Source: CAZOKN01 sp964580525 | GTDB lineage: Bacteria > Pseudomonadota > Alphaproteobacteria > Rickettsiales > UBA6187 | Assembly: GCA_964580525.1 (NCBI GenBank) | Contig: CAZOKN010000002.1 | Coordinates: forward strand, 1 to 64,000 | Length of the DNA: 64,000 bases | Reading direction: 5' to 3' | Shown here: positions 35,402 through 44,297 of the stretch, piece by piece | Layout of the letters: each line of letters opens with the position of its first letter | How positions within the stretch are numbered: the first letter of the stretch is position 1 | Translations under genes and position numbers: made by a program | The notes under the pieces: model-generated | The model's database searches: none | The model's input: only the letters and a program-made list of their open reading frames with translations | What the model was told of the DNA's origin: nothing

Positions 35402-37204
35402 TTAATCATCCCCAACTTTCAAAGCTGCAATGAACGCGCTTTGCGGAATTTCCACATTGCCAATACTACGCATTTTCTTTTTACCTTTTTTCTGCTTATC
35501 TAAAAGCTTACGTTTGCGCGATATATCGCCACCATAACATTTAGCAGTAACGTCTTTACGCATGGCGCTAACACTTTCACGTGCAATAATTTTGCCTCCG
35601 ATAGCAGCTTGAATTGCGATTTTAAACATTTGTCTTGGTATTAAATCTTTCAGGCGAGTGCAAAGCTCGCGACCGCGACCTTCTGCACGCATTCTGTGTG
35701 TCATGAGGGCAAGCGCATCAACAGGTTCGCTATTAACAAGGATAGAAACTTTCACCAGATCGCCTTCTTCATAACCATCCATTTGCCAGTCAAAACTTGC
35801 ATAGCCTTTTGTGCAGGATTTTAGGCGATCGTAAAAATCAAAAATAACTTCATTGAGTGGCAGGCGGTAAACAAGCATCACACGCTTGCCTACGTAAGAA
35901 AGCTCTTTTTGCACACCACGCTTATCTGTGCATAAGCCAAGCACGTTACCAAGATATTCATCCGGCACTATAATTGTTGCCCTAATCCAAGGCTCTTCCA
36001 TAAATTCGATTTTCATAGGATCTGGCATGTCAGCCGGATTATGAAGTTCTTGGATTGTGCCATCACGTAGGTGCAATTTATAAACAACGCTTGGTGCTGT
36101 TGTTATCAAATCCAGATCAAACTCACGATCCAGGCGTTCCTGTACGATTTCAAGGTGTAATAATCCCAAAAATCCGCACCTGAAACCAAGGCCAAGTGCG
36201 CCAGAAGTTTCCATTTCATATTCGAAGCTAGAATCATTTAATTGCAATTTTGCTAACGAATCGCGCAAGTGATCAAATTGTGAAGCATCAACAGGGAAAA
36301 GACCGCAGAATACAACAGGAAGATTTGGTTTGAATCCTGGCAAGCTTTCTTCGCAAGGAGTTTTCTCGTCAGTTATTGTATCTCCGACTTTACAATCAGA
36401 TACTTGTTTAATTGAGGCTGTAAAAAATCCCATTTCACCAGCAGAAATTTCCTGTGCCATTAATTTTTTCGGAGTGAAATAACCAACATTATCTACTGAA
36501 TAAACAGCTTTAGCTTTGATCATGCGGATCTTTTGGCCTTTTTTTATCTTGCCATCAATCACTCGCACAAGAATGACTACGCCTAAATATGAGTCATACC
36601 AACTATCAACTAGCAACGCTTTCAGAGGTTTTTCACCATCACCAACTGGTGATGGTAATTTGAAAACAAGAGCTTCTAATACGTCAGGAATTCCAACTCC
36701 TGTTTTTGCAGAAATGTGAATAGCTTCTGAAGCATCTAGTCCTATAACTTCTTCAATTTGTTGCTTCACTCGATCAGGATCGGCAGCTGGTAAATCAACT
36801 TTATTTAGCACAGGTATTATTTCGTGGTTGTTATCAATAGCCTGATAAACGTTAGCTAATGTTTGTGCTTCTACGCCTTGTGAAGCATCTACCACCAAAA
36901 TAGAACCTTCGCACGCAGCAAGCGAGCGGCTCACTTCATAAGCAAAATCAACGTGTCCTGGGGTATCCATAAGGTTTAGAATATATTCATTTCCATCAGA
37001 GGCCTTATATTTCAAACGTACAGTTTGTGCTTTTATGGTAATGCCACGCTCTTTTTCTATATCCATGCTATCTAGCACTTGCGAAGTCATTTCGCGCAGT
37101 TCCAATCCTCCGCACATTTGAATAAGCCTGTCGGCCAGAGTTGATTTGCCGTGGTCTATATGTGCAATGATTGCGAAGTTACGTATTCTTGATAAATCAG
37201 TCAT
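35402..37204 (-). CDS. lepA: Elongation factor 4 (LepA)
   Basis: Ribosome-associated GTPase. 600 residues with G1 AHIDHGKSTL, G2/G3 region ERGITIKAQTV and DTPGHVDF, G4 NKVD, and the LepA-specific C-terminal domain ending in RKRKLLDKQKKGKKKMRSIG. Highly conserved, so the identification is firm. First gene of a possible lepA-addB transcription unit. Confidence 0.98.
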   Translation of the reverse strand: MTDLSRIRNFAIIAHIDHGKSTLADRLIQMCGGLELREMTSQVLDSMDIEKERGITIKAQTVRLKYKASDGNEYILNLMDTPGHVDFAYEVSRSLAACEGSILVVDASQGVEAQTLANVYQAIDNNHEIIPVLNKVDLPAADPDRVKQQIEEVIGLDASEAIHISAKTGVGIPDVLEALVFKLPSPVGDGEKPLKALLVDSWYDSYLGVVILVRVIDGKIKKGQKIRMIKAKAVYSVDNVGYFTPKKLMAQEISAGEMGFFTASIKQVSDCKVGDTITDEKTPCEESLPGFKPNLPVVFCGLFPVDASQFDHLRDSLAKLQLNDSSFEYEMETSGALGLGFRCGFLGLLHLEIVQERLDREFDLDLITTAPSVVYKLHLRDGTIQELHNPADMPDPMKIEFMEEPWIRATIIVPDEYLGNVLGLCTDKRGVQKELSYVGKRVMLVYRLPLNEVIFDFYDRLKSCTKGYASFDWQMDGYEEGDLVKVSILVNSEPVDALALMTHRMRAEGRGRELCTRLKDLIPRQMFKIAIQAAIGGKIIARESVSAMRKDVTAKCYGGDISRKRKLLDKQKKGKKKMRSIGNVEIPQSAFIAALKVGDD

Positions 37205-37224
37205 TTTACTAATGATTGGCTAAA

Positions 37225-37935
37225 TTAAGCCAAATTCCTTCCATAATAATTAATCAAATATTGCAAAACGTTTGTAGCATCTGATGAATCGTAAAAATCT
37301 ATCATCTGACGATTAAATTCCAGTTTATCTTCAGCCTTTATATTTAGTATAGGGTAGCCATTATCAAGAAGTATTCCATTCATCATCAGGCGAGCTGTAC
37401 GCTTGTTGCCATCGAAGAAAAACTGATTTATAGCGCCAAATAAAAATATCACCAAAGCTTTTTCCAGCGGGTGTTTAATTTCTTTAATTTTAGTGATGCC
37501 GGAGCTGAAAACTTGATCAAGCTCATTAGACTTTGGTGGTTTGTGATTCGTGCCTCCGATATTTACTTCAGCTGTACGAAATTTTCCCCATTCTATAGCC
37601 TCTTCCTTTGCTACCTCAAACTGTAAGGCACAAATAGTTTCTTTGTCGATATTGAACTTGCTGTTTCTTATCATATCAAGCAATAAAGACCAGCTGGCAT
37701 TTTGGTTTAATATTTGCTGTTCATCTGAAAGTTTGCGTCCTCCGACAGTAATGCCTTCGAGTAATGTCTGTACCTCAGGATAAGTCATAGGATTGCCTTC
37801 AAGTGCGGCAGTATTATGAACATATGAAACACGCTCTTTTTCAGCTAGAGCAATAGCTAACTTCTTGCTTAAATTTTTTATATTTAAGCTTGAAAGTAAA
37901 TGTGCAATAATTTTTGTATCGTAACTAAAATTCAT
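37225..37935 (-). CDS. Fic-family protein with Gln in place of the catalytic His
   Basis: 236 residues. The Fic core is recognisable as QFFFDGNKRTAR (171-182), but the canonical motif begins with His (HxFxDGNxRxxR); here it is Gln171. An inhibitory-helix motif [S/T]xxxE[G/N] is present as TAALEG at 42-47, which normally blocks ATP binding. The Gln form also occurs, as I recall, in a recognised Fic subgroup, so this need not be decay, but AMP-transfer by the usual mechanism is doubtful. It stands with two lipoprotein genes between lepA and pheT, an apparent accessory insertion. Substrate unknown. Confidence 0.85.
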   Translation of the reverse strand: MNFSYDTKIIAHLLSSLNIKNLSKKLAIALAEKERVSYVHNTAALEGNPMTYPEVQTLLEGITVGGRKLSDEQQILNQNASWSLLLDMIRNSKFNIDKETICALQFEVAKEEAIEWGKFRTAEVNIGGTNHKPPKSNELDQVFSSGITKIKEIKHPLEKALVIFLFGAINQFFFDGNKRTARLMMNGILLDNGYPILNIKAEDKLEFNRQMIDFYDSSDATNVLQYLINYYGRNLA

Positions 37936-37955
37936 TTTATAGATTTTGATAAAAT

Positions 37956-38417
37956 TTAATTTATACAGTTATTAATTTTTTCTCCTAGGTAATCTACAGA
38001 GAAAACGGGCTTGTTCCAAATACTCTTTTTACCTTTTATCTCAATTTCTGATTTTGTATTTTTACTGTTAGTGCTTTTTACAATTATTAACCAATTCTTT
38101 AAAGTATTGGAGCCAATCTTTGTGAAATCATTAATATAATATATTTTATTTTCAGAATCATCATGACCTTCAGTGCCTAAAACTTGAGATTGAGGAACAT
38201 TAATCATTATTCCGCCAGCGGCAACTGGTGTTACATAAGATATTGAGCGAGGTAAGGGTAATTGATCTTTTATGCATTTGCCAAGTTTTAAATAGTTACT
38301 ATCTATATTTTTTGTATAAAACGTTTCTTTTTTTAACAAATCATCTCTTGAAGTTGAAATCACGCATGAACAAAGAAATAAAGTTGTTAATATACATACA
38401 CTATAAAATTTTTTCAT
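37956..38417 (-). CDS. Hypothetical lipoprotein
   Basis: 153 residues. Signal peptide with lipobox LCSC (lipidated Cys18). The mature part is polar with scattered hydrophobic beta-like stretches (KIYYINDF, WLIIVKS, PVFSVDYLG) and two further cysteines (Cys48 and Cys151). No family recognised. Located between the Fic gene and another lipoprotein gene, all on the minus strand, 20-50 bp apart. Function unknown. Confidence 0.65.
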   Translation of the reverse strand: MKKFYSVCILTTLFLCSCVISTSRDDLLKKETFYTKNIDSNYLKLGKCIKDQLPLPRSISYVTPVAAGGIMINVPQSQVLGTEGHDDSENKIYYINDFTKIGSNTLKNWLIIVKSTNSKNTKSEIEIKGKKSIWNKPVFSVDYLGEKINNCIN

Positions 38418-38464
38418 AACGAAACAACCATGTGATAATTAAGAGTTAAACTAATATGTTAAAT

Positions 38465-39061
38465 TTATTTTTTTTTATTAAAATTCTTAGATAAAATGTA
38501 TTCTCCCAAAAGAGGATCTTTTATCTCATTTATGTATAAATCATGGATTATTTCGCCAGAGTACCGGTTAAAGAAAGAACTTGGCCATATAGCCATAAAA
38601 TAAGTATTTCCGGCGGTAAGTTCGATTTGGGTAATTTTTTCCTGACTGGATATCATAGGTACTCTAGTTATTAAAATTCTATTTAATTCATAGAATCCTG
38701 GTTNNNNNNNNNNTTTGATTACAGAAATTGGAGACTCCATTATTCCAAGAGAAAGAGCATTTGCCATTTGGAAAAGTTGGCTATTTTTTTTGGCTACCTT
38801 AGTCGAGGTGCTTGGAGAGTAAGTTAATGCAATAATAGGGTTTTCCACGAATAGTTCTGCAAATTCTGCTTTTATTCTTGGCTCATCGTTTCTGTATATA
38901 AAATAAACAATAGCTTTATCTTTAGAAGGCTTTTCTGGAATATTAAAGCCAGCAAGTTGTTTTTTCATTAATTCTGGAGAAATTCCTCTGTTACAGCTTG
39001 CTGAGAAAAGTAAAATGAAACATAATGAAAAAACTTTTATACTAAAGAGAAACTTATTCAT
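38465..39061 (-). CDS. DUF2846-like lipoprotein, interrupted by an assembly gap
   Basis: Starts at 39061 (MNKF); signal peptide with lipobox SASC. The pattern KAIVYFIYRNDEP, ELFVENPIIAL, PGFYELNR and IELTAGNTYFM resembles DUF2846-type beta-sandwich lipoproteins, in which a short display domain ends in an 'ag-x-xYyv' strand. Ten N at 38704-38713 lie just before PGFYELNR; the frame happens to continue if the gap is taken at face value, but its true length is unknown. Function unknown. Next to a second lipoprotein and the Fic gene. Confidence 0.6.
   Translation of the reverse strand: MNKFLFSIKVFSLCFILLFSASCNRGISPELMKKQLAGFNIPEKPSKDKAIVYFIYRNDEPRIKAEFAELFVENPIIALTYSPSTSTKVAKKNSQLFQMANALSLGIMESPISVIKXXXXPGFYELNRILITRVPMISSQEKITQIELTAGNTYFMAIWPSSFFNRYSGEIIHDLYINEIKDPLLGEYILSKNFNKKK
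38704..38713. other. Assembly gap (10 N)
   Basis: Ten undetermined bases inside the DUF2846-like lipoprotein gene. Identical in length to two other gaps in the window, so the length is likely a placeholder. Confidence 0.95.
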
Positions 39062-39081
39062 AAAACAAATATCCATTAATA

Positions 39082-41457
39082 TTATCCCCTTAAAACACCG
39101 CCCAATTTCTGGACGCTGTCGATAACTTTTTTGCTTATTTCTTCCAGTTCAACATCAGTTAATGTTTTGTCTTTTGCCTGAATGATAATTGAAAATGCCA
39201 GAGATTTTTTGCCTTCATCAATTCCTTTGCCTTGATAAATATCAAAAATATTGGCTTCTTTTATTAAAATCTTATCAACATTCTTAACCGCTTGTATAAT
39301 TTCCTCAGCCTGTAGATTTTTATCTACGATAAAGGCAAAATCGCGCGTCGAAGCCTGATATTCTGAAATTTCCATTTTTGGTTTTGCAGAAGATTTTTTC
39401 TTGCTTTGTGGAATATTGTTAATAAAAATTTCAAAACCTGATACAGGTAGCTTAACATCCATTTCTTTCAAAATTTTAGGATGTATTTCACCGAAAATTC
39501 CGAGTGTTGCTTTACCCAAACGTAAAACTCCAGAGCGGCCAGGATGATAATATGAAGGTGCATCAGTTGTTATTTTTAAATTACTAACTGGTGCGCCAGC
39601 TATTGCAAGAGCTTCTAGGCAATCAGCCTTGGCATCGAACAAATCAACATTACGCATTGTGCCATAAATATTTTTCGGTACGAATTTGCCACTCCTAATT
39701 CCAGCTACTACAGGAAGCTGTCCGTCTGCTGTTGTGTTTTCGAAAATGAGACCTGATTCAAACAGTGCTAAATCGCTAAATCCACGGTCGCTATTTCTTT
39801 TTACCGCATCAATTAAGTTTGGCAGAATTGACGGACGCATAACATCTAAATCGCTGCTGATTGGGTTTTTCAGTCTTAAATTTTCTTTTATAGAGCCAAA
39901 TAATTTTGCGGTTTTGCTAGACATGAAAGACCAGGTTATAGCTTCAGATAAGCCACGTGCGGTCAATAATCTACGAATTTTAAAAACGCGATTTTGTTTT
40001 TGCGTAAGCACAGACTCAAAATTATTTGTAGATTCAGGCAATGAATGCGTAGGGATTTTATCATAGCCGTTTATGCGCAATATTTCTTCAACTAAATCAG
40101 CCTCGCCTTCAATGTCTGGGCGCCACGATGGAGTAGAAATTTTTTTGCCGGTAATTGTAAATCCAAGAGAAGTTAATATTTTCCTAGCGGCATCTTCTGA
40201 TAAATCAACACCACCAAGTGAAGATAATTTTCTGAAATCAAATTCGATAGTTTTTTGTGTAGAAGGTTCTTTACCGGCAACTACTAAATTACTTGCTTCA
40301 CCGCCACATAAATCCAAAATCATTTTTGAAGCAATTTCCGCGCCTTTTAAAACGAAAGCAGGATCAACATTACGTTCAAAACGATAGCGTGAATCTGTGA
40401 TTATCTCAAGTGTACGGCCAGTTTTAGTGACTTCGAACGGATTGAATAATGCTACTTCTAAAAACACATCTGTTGTAGAATCAGCGCAGCCGCTATCTTT
40501 ACCACCAATAACGCCTGCTAAGGCTTGTGGTGATTTATCATCAGCAATGACTAGCATGCTGTTTTTAAGTGAATATTCAATATCGTTTAAAGCAGTTATT
40601 TTTTCACCGTCTTTAGCAAAGCGAGCAGTTAGATTGCCAGATAGTTTTTTTGCATCGTAAACATGCAAAGGGCGGCCAAATTCAAATGATATATAATTGG
40701 TGATGTCCACAAGCGCAGAAATTGGCTTTAAACCCACAGCTTTTAGGCGATTTTGTAGCCACTCTGGCGAGGCGGTATTTTTTACATTTTTGAAATAGCG
40801 GCCAACAAACATAGGGCATGCAGCCTCATCAGCAATTTTTACATTTACTGGTGATTCAAATTTGCCTGCGATTTTTACTTCCGGTAATGATTTTAATTTG
40901 CCGAGTCCGCTAGCTGCAAGATCGCGTGCTATTCCATAAACTCCCAGGCAATCACCACGATTTGGCGTGATGGCAATTTCAATAATTGGATCGCTTAATC
41001 CAGCAAATTCTGCAAAATTCTTTGCCAGATTATCATTGGATGCCGGCATTTCTATAATGCCATCGCTATCACTTTCAAGACCAAGCTCTTCAGCAGAACA
41101 AAGCATGCCGTTGCTTTCTACTCCGCGGATTTGCGAAGCGCGGATTTGCAGGCCATTAGTTGGAATTATGCTGCCTACAGGCGCGAGTACAACGTTTATT
41201 CCTGCGCGGGCATTTGCTGCGCCGCAAACGATTTGTAATTGTTCAGAGCCAGTATTTACCTTGCAAACGCGCAGTTTATCGGCATTTGGATGCGGAACTG
41301 CTTCCAGAATTTGTGCAATCCTGAACTCTTTTAAATTTTTAGAAAGATCAGTAACTGATTCTACCTCTAATCCCAAAGTTGTTAGCTTTGCTGTGATTTC
41401 ATCAAGACTTGCAGTTGTTTCTAAATATTCTTTTAGCCAGTTTAATGTGAATTTCAT
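39082..41457 (-). CDS. pheT: Phenylalanine-tRNA ligase beta subunit
   Basis: 791 residues. N-terminal MKFTLNWLKEYLET, the tRNA-binding OB fold (RIAQILEAVPHPNADKLRVCKVNTG), B3/B4 editing region (ALVDITNYISFEFGRPLHVYDA), B5, and C-terminal anticodon-binding domain (YQASTRDFAFIVDKN...SLAFSIIIQAKDKTL) are in order. 2 bp from pheS. The pair forms the heterotetrameric synthetase. Confidence 0.98.
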   Translation of the reverse strand: MKFTLNWLKEYLETTASLDEITAKLTTLGLEVESVTDLSKNLKEFRIAQILEAVPHPNADKLRVCKVNTGSEQLQIVCGAANARAGINVVLAPVGSIIPTNGLQIRASQIRGVESNGMLCSAEELGLESDSDGIIEMPASNDNLAKNFAEFAGLSDPIIEIAITPNRGDCLGVYGIARDLAASGLGKLKSLPEVKIAGKFESPVNVKIADEAACPMFVGRYFKNVKNTASPEWLQNRLKAVGLKPISALVDITNYISFEFGRPLHVYDAKKLSGNLTARFAKDGEKITALNDIEYSLKNSMLVIADDKSPQALAGVIGGKDSGCADSTTDVFLEVALFNPFEVTKTGRTLEIITDSRYRFERNVDPAFVLKGAEIASKMILDLCGGEASNLVVAGKEPSTQKTIEFDFRKLSSLGGVDLSEDAARKILTSLGFTITGKKISTPSWRPDIEGEADLVEEILRINGYDKIPTHSLPESTNNFESVLTQKQNRVFKIRRLLTARGLSEAITWSFMSSKTAKLFGSIKENLRLKNPISSDLDVMRPSILPNLIDAVKRNSDRGFSDLALFESGLIFENTTADGQLPVVAGIRSGKFVPKNIYGTMRNVDLFDAKADCLEALAIAGAPVSNLKITTDAPSYYHPGRSGVLRLGKATLGIFGEIHPKILKEMDVKLPVSGFEIFINNIPQSKKKSSAKPKMEISEYQASTRDFAFIVDKNLQAEEIIQAVKNVDKILIKEANIFDIYQGKGIDEGKKSLAFSIIIQAKDKTLTDVELEEISKKVIDSVQKLGGVLRG

Positions 41458-41459
41458 GA

Positions 41460-42527
41460 CTATAATCCTCCTACCAGGCTAGGAATAGAAAGCGCAGAAA
41501 AGCCATAATGTTTCAGCCACCTGATGTCTGAATCGAAGAAATTACGTAAATCCGGTGCACCATATTTAAGCATCGCAAGACGTTCAACGCCAAGTCCAAA
41601 TGCGAAGCCTTGATATTCATTTGGGTCAATTCCAACATTTTTTAAAACATTCGGATGCACCATGCCGCATCCCAAAATTTCTAGCCAGTCTTTTCCAGCG
41701 CCGATTTTAACTTCGCCATCGCCACGTGCGCAGCCAATATCGACTTCTGCAGAAGGTTCAGTAAATGGAAAAAATGATGGACGGAAACGCAAAGGCACTT
41801 CATCCAATTCAAAAAATGATTTCAAGAATTGATGCAAACAGCCTTTCAAATGGCCCATATTTATATTTTTATCAATATATAACCCCTCAATCTGATGGAA
41901 CATTGGGGTGTGTGTCATGTCGTAATCGCTACGATAAACGCGACCAGGAGCGATAAATCTAAACGGTGGTTTGCCATTCTCCATAGTCCTAATTTGTACA
42001 GAAGATGTGTGCGTACGTAAAACTAGTGGAGTACCATCTTCTGATGGTAGATAAAACGTATCCTGCATTTGACGGGCAGGGTGATTTGGCGGAATGTTGA
42101 GCGCCGAAAAATTATGGAAATCATCTTCAATTTCCTGGCCTTCTTCAACTTTAAAACCCATTGAGGCAAATATAGCCACGCATTCGTCTATAACCTGGCT
42201 TACAGGGTGGATTTTTCCTTGTGTTTCAGGGCGAACTGGAGCCGTGACATCGATTTTATCAGTAGATAATTTTGCTTCAAGTTCAGAATCTTCAAGCTTT
42301 TGTTTTATTTCTTCAAGCAGTGTTTCAATTTCTACTTTTACAGCATTAACTTTTTGGCCAAATTCTTTGCGGCTCTCAGGCGGCAGTTTACCAAGCTGTT
42401 GCATTTGTTCAGCAATAGGACCTTTCTTGCCGAGAAAATGCACGCGGGCTTTTTCCAATTCTTCAAGTGAAGGCGCATTTTTTATTGAATCAATCGCCTG
42501 TTGTTTTAATGATTCTAAATCGCTCAT
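41460..42527 (-). CDS. pheS: Phenylalanine-tRNA ligase alpha subunit
   Basis: 355-residue class II catalytic subunit. N-terminal coiled coil, then motif 2 region RVYRSDYDMTHTPMFHQIEGL and motif 3 GFAFGLGVERLAMLKYG; FRPSFFPFTEPSAEVDI is also diagnostic. A terminator-like hairpin lies in the 95-bp gap after rplT, so pheST may be expressed partly from read-through or from its own promoter. Confidence 0.98.
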   Translation of the reverse strand: MSDLESLKQQAIDSIKNAPSLEELEKARVHFLGKKGPIAEQMQQLGKLPPESRKEFGQKVNAVKVEIETLLEEIKQKLEDSELEAKLSTDKIDVTAPVRPETQGKIHPVSQVIDECVAIFASMGFKVEEGQEIEDDFHNFSALNIPPNHPARQMQDTFYLPSEDGTPLVLRTHTSSVQIRTMENGKPPFRFIAPGRVYRSDYDMTHTPMFHQIEGLYIDKNINMGHLKGCLHQFLKSFFELDEVPLRFRPSFFPFTEPSAEVDIGCARGDGEVKIGAGKDWLEILGCGMVHPNVLKNVGIDPNEYQGFAFGLGVERLAMLKYGAPDLRNFFDSDIRWLKHYGFSALSIPSLVGGL

Positions 42528-42554
42528 TTTATAAACTTAAATTCAGTTGAAAAT

Positions 42555-42597
42555 AAAGAAGGACAAAACAGGGTTTATCACCGCTTTGTCCTTTCTT
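42555..42597 (-). terminator. Terminator or attenuator hairpin between rplT and pheS
   Basis: On the minus strand AAGAAAGGACAAAGC pairs with GTTTTGTCCTTCTT (one bulge, G-U pairs), followed by a T-rich stretch. It ends the rpmI-rplT transcript and could be an attenuator for pheST, whose expression is classically attenuated in enterics; no leader peptide rich in Phe is visible here. Confidence 0.6.
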
Positions 42598-42622
42598 CAA
42601 ATAATAAATTATACTAATCGTA

Positions 42623-42994
42623 TTAAGCGGCTTTTTTACTTTCCAAAGCTTGAGAAACTTTTTGAGCAATCTGCTTGAAAGATTCAGGCTCTCTAACAGC
42701 AAGATCAGCCAAAACTTTACGATCTAAAGTTATACCAGCCAGGTTAAGGCCGTTTATAAATGCAGAGTAAGTTAAGCCGTTCAACCTTGCAGCAGCGTTA
42801 ATACGCTGGATCCAAAGCTTTCTGAAATCACGCTTTTTATTACGACGGTCACGGTAAGCATATTGCAAACCTTTTTCTACCTTCTGAACCGCAACGCGGA
42901 AACATGTGCTAGAGCGTCCACGATAGCCTTTGGCCATCTTTAGGATTTTTTTGTGACGTTTTTTATTTACAGTACCGTTTTTTGCTAATGTCAT
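42623..42994 (-). CDS. rplT: 50S ribosomal protein L20
   Basis: 123 residues, highly conserved: KKRHKKILKMAKGYRGR, FRKLWIQRINAAARLNGLTYSAFINGL. Follows rpmI by 9 bp. L20 represses its own operon in several bacteria by binding leader RNA, which is relevant to the structured leader upstream of rpmI. Confidence 0.98.
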   Translation of the reverse strand: MTLAKNGTVNKKRHKKILKMAKGYRGRSSTCFRVAVQKVEKGLQYAYRDRRNKKRDFRKLWIQRINAAARLNGLTYSAFINGLNLAGITLDRKVLADLAVREPESFKQIAQKVSQALESKKAA

Positions 42995-43003
42995 GGCTTC
43001 CCC

Positions 43004-43210
43004 CTACGCTTTTTTCTTTAGTCTTATGTACAACTTAATTCTTCCCTCATCAGCATGAGACAAGACAGCCATAGGACGATTTTTGCGGATAGCCTTGTTG
43101 GAACGTTTAACCATTCCGTGCTTTTTACCAGCTGGCTTATATTTTACCTTGCCGGTTGCAGTGAACTTGAAGCGCTTTTTGACGCTACTTTTGGTCTTCA
43201 TTTTTGGCAT
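43004..43210 (-). CDS. rpmI: 50S ribosomal protein L35
   Basis: 68 residues from the ATG at 43210 (MPKMKTKSSVKKRFKFT), with GAGG 6-8 bases upstream; longer in-frame starts would read through the leader. KRSNKAIRKNRP is conserved. infC, which often precedes rpmI, is not present upstream here; a divergent BI-1 gene is. Confidence 0.98.
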   Translation of the reverse strand: MPKMKTKSSVKKRFKFTATGKVKYKPAGKKHGMVKRSNKAIRKNRPMAVLSHADEGRIKLYIRLKKKA

Positions 43211-43311
43211 TTCATACCTCATTATAATGGTTGTGTCTGGGTTCCGTTGCCGGTACCCGTAAAGAGCCTGAAGGCATGCCAAAGCCAAGCAGTACTCATA
43301 AAAGGGAGTTC
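43211..43311 (-). promoter_or_regulatory. Structured 5' leader of rpmI-rplT
   Basis: On the minus strand GGGTACCG-GCAA-CGGAACCC (43239-43258) forms a hairpin with one A-A mismatch and a GNRA tetraloop. Upstream, GCC-TTCA-GGC and GGCATGCC form further small stems. The region is GC-richer than other intergenic DNA. The layout fits an autoregulatory ribosomal-protein leader, but I cannot match it to a known class. Confidence 0.45.
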
Positions 43312-43340
43312 CTTATATAGGTAAACTTCTAAATATGCAA
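43312..43340 (-). promoter_or_regulatory. Candidate sigma-70 promoter of rpmI-rplT
   Basis: Read on the minus strand: TTGCAT (43335-43340) and TATAAG (43312-43317) with a 17-base spacer. It is about 100 bases upstream of the rpmI start, leaving room for the leader structure. Confidence 0.5.
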
Positions 43341-43378
43341 GCTAAAAGCCTATTTTTATAAATAAATTCCATATTCTA

Positions 43379-43408
43379 TTGAAAAGCCAAGTCATATTGC
43401 TATATAAT
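43379..43408 (+). promoter_or_regulatory. Candidate sigma-70 promoter of the BI-1 gene
   Basis: TTGAAA (43379-43384) and TATAAT (43403-43408) with an 18-base spacer, 41 bases upstream of the start codon. Confidence 0.6.
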
Positions 43409-43448
43409 ATAGGTAAATGTTTTAATGAAATTATGGGGAGTGGTTAAA

Positions 43449-44153
43449 ATGGAATTTGAAAGAGCAAGAAGTGGCGTGGCGTCGGCCGTATATAATGAAG
43501 GTATGCGGGCTTACATGCTTAAAGTTTATAATTATATGGCTATTGCCCTTGTAATTACTGGGGTTGTGGCTTTTGGAACAGCATCTTCACCAGTTATGTT
43601 GAAGGCTATATATGGCACGCCGTTACAGTGGGTTGTAGCTTTGGCGCCTCTGGGCATAGTTATGTATTTATCTTTTAGAGTTATGAAGCTGTCTATGCAG
43701 GCGGCACAGGCATGGTTCTGGGCATTTTCGGTGGCTATGGGTTTGTCTTTATCTTACATATTCATGCTTTATACAGGTGCTAGCGTTGCTAGAGTTTTCT
43801 TTATAACTTCTGGTGTTTTTGGTTCTATGAGCCTGTATGGATATACCACAAAGAAGGACTTAACCGGCATTGGCTCGTTCCTTATAATGGGTCTTTGGGG
43901 CGTTATATTGGCCTCTTTGGTGAATATTTTCCTAAAAAGTTCAGGTCTTGAGTTTGCAATATCCCTTATTGGTGTTGTAATATTTGTAGGCTTAACTGCT
44001 TATGATACACAAAGAATTAAGCAGATGTATTATCAAGTTGGCAATGATGGCGAAATGGCTGGTAAAGCTGCAATAATGGGTGCTTTGACACTATATATGG
44101 ACTTTATTAACCTTATGATTATGTTGCTGAGATTTATGGGTAATCGTAGATAA
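43449..44153 (+). CDS. Bax inhibitor-1 / YccA-family membrane protein
   Basis: 234 residues from the ATG at 43449, preceded by GGGGAG. Seven hydrophobic segments and the BI-1 signatures: AYMLKVYNYMAIALVITGVVA near the start and GLTAYDTQRIKQMYYQ in the last loop, with two aspartates that act as a pH sensor in bacterial BI-1 proteins. Family members are calcium-leak channels or modulators of FtsH. Single transcription unit ending at a strong terminator. Confidence 0.93.
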   Translation: MEFERARSGVASAVYNEGMRAYMLKVYNYMAIALVITGVVAFGTASSPVMLKAIYGTPLQWVVALAPLGIVMYLSFRVMKLSMQAAQAWFWAFSVAMGLSLSYIFMLYTGASVARVFFITSGVFGSMSLYGYTTKKDLTGIGSFLIMGLWGVILASLVNIFLKSSGLEFAISLIGVVIFVGLTAYDTQRIKQMYYQVGNDGEMAGKAAIMGALTLYMDFINLMIMLLRFMGNRR

Positions 44154-44182
44154 ATATAATACTAATGTATCCGTTCTGAAAT

Positions 44183-44209
44183 AAAAACCCGGCTTCAAGC
44201 CGGGTTTTT
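44183..44209. terminator. Rho-independent terminator
   Basis: AAAAACCCGGC and GCCGGGTTTTT pair around loop TTCAA, 30 bases after the BI-1 gene. Confidence 0.9.
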
Positions 44210-44254
44210 ATTATTATAAAATAACTTTACTTTGAGAATAAAACTAATAACACT

Positions 44255-44264
44255 NNNNNNNNNN
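44255..44264. other. Assembly gap (10 N)
   Basis: Ten undetermined bases upstream of the FAD-linked oxidase gene. The same pentamer ACACT borders the gap on both sides, as expected if two contig ends overlap slightly. Confidence 0.95.
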
Positions 44265-44297
44265 ACACTATAACAAAAAGATAGTGGTTTTTAAAAT

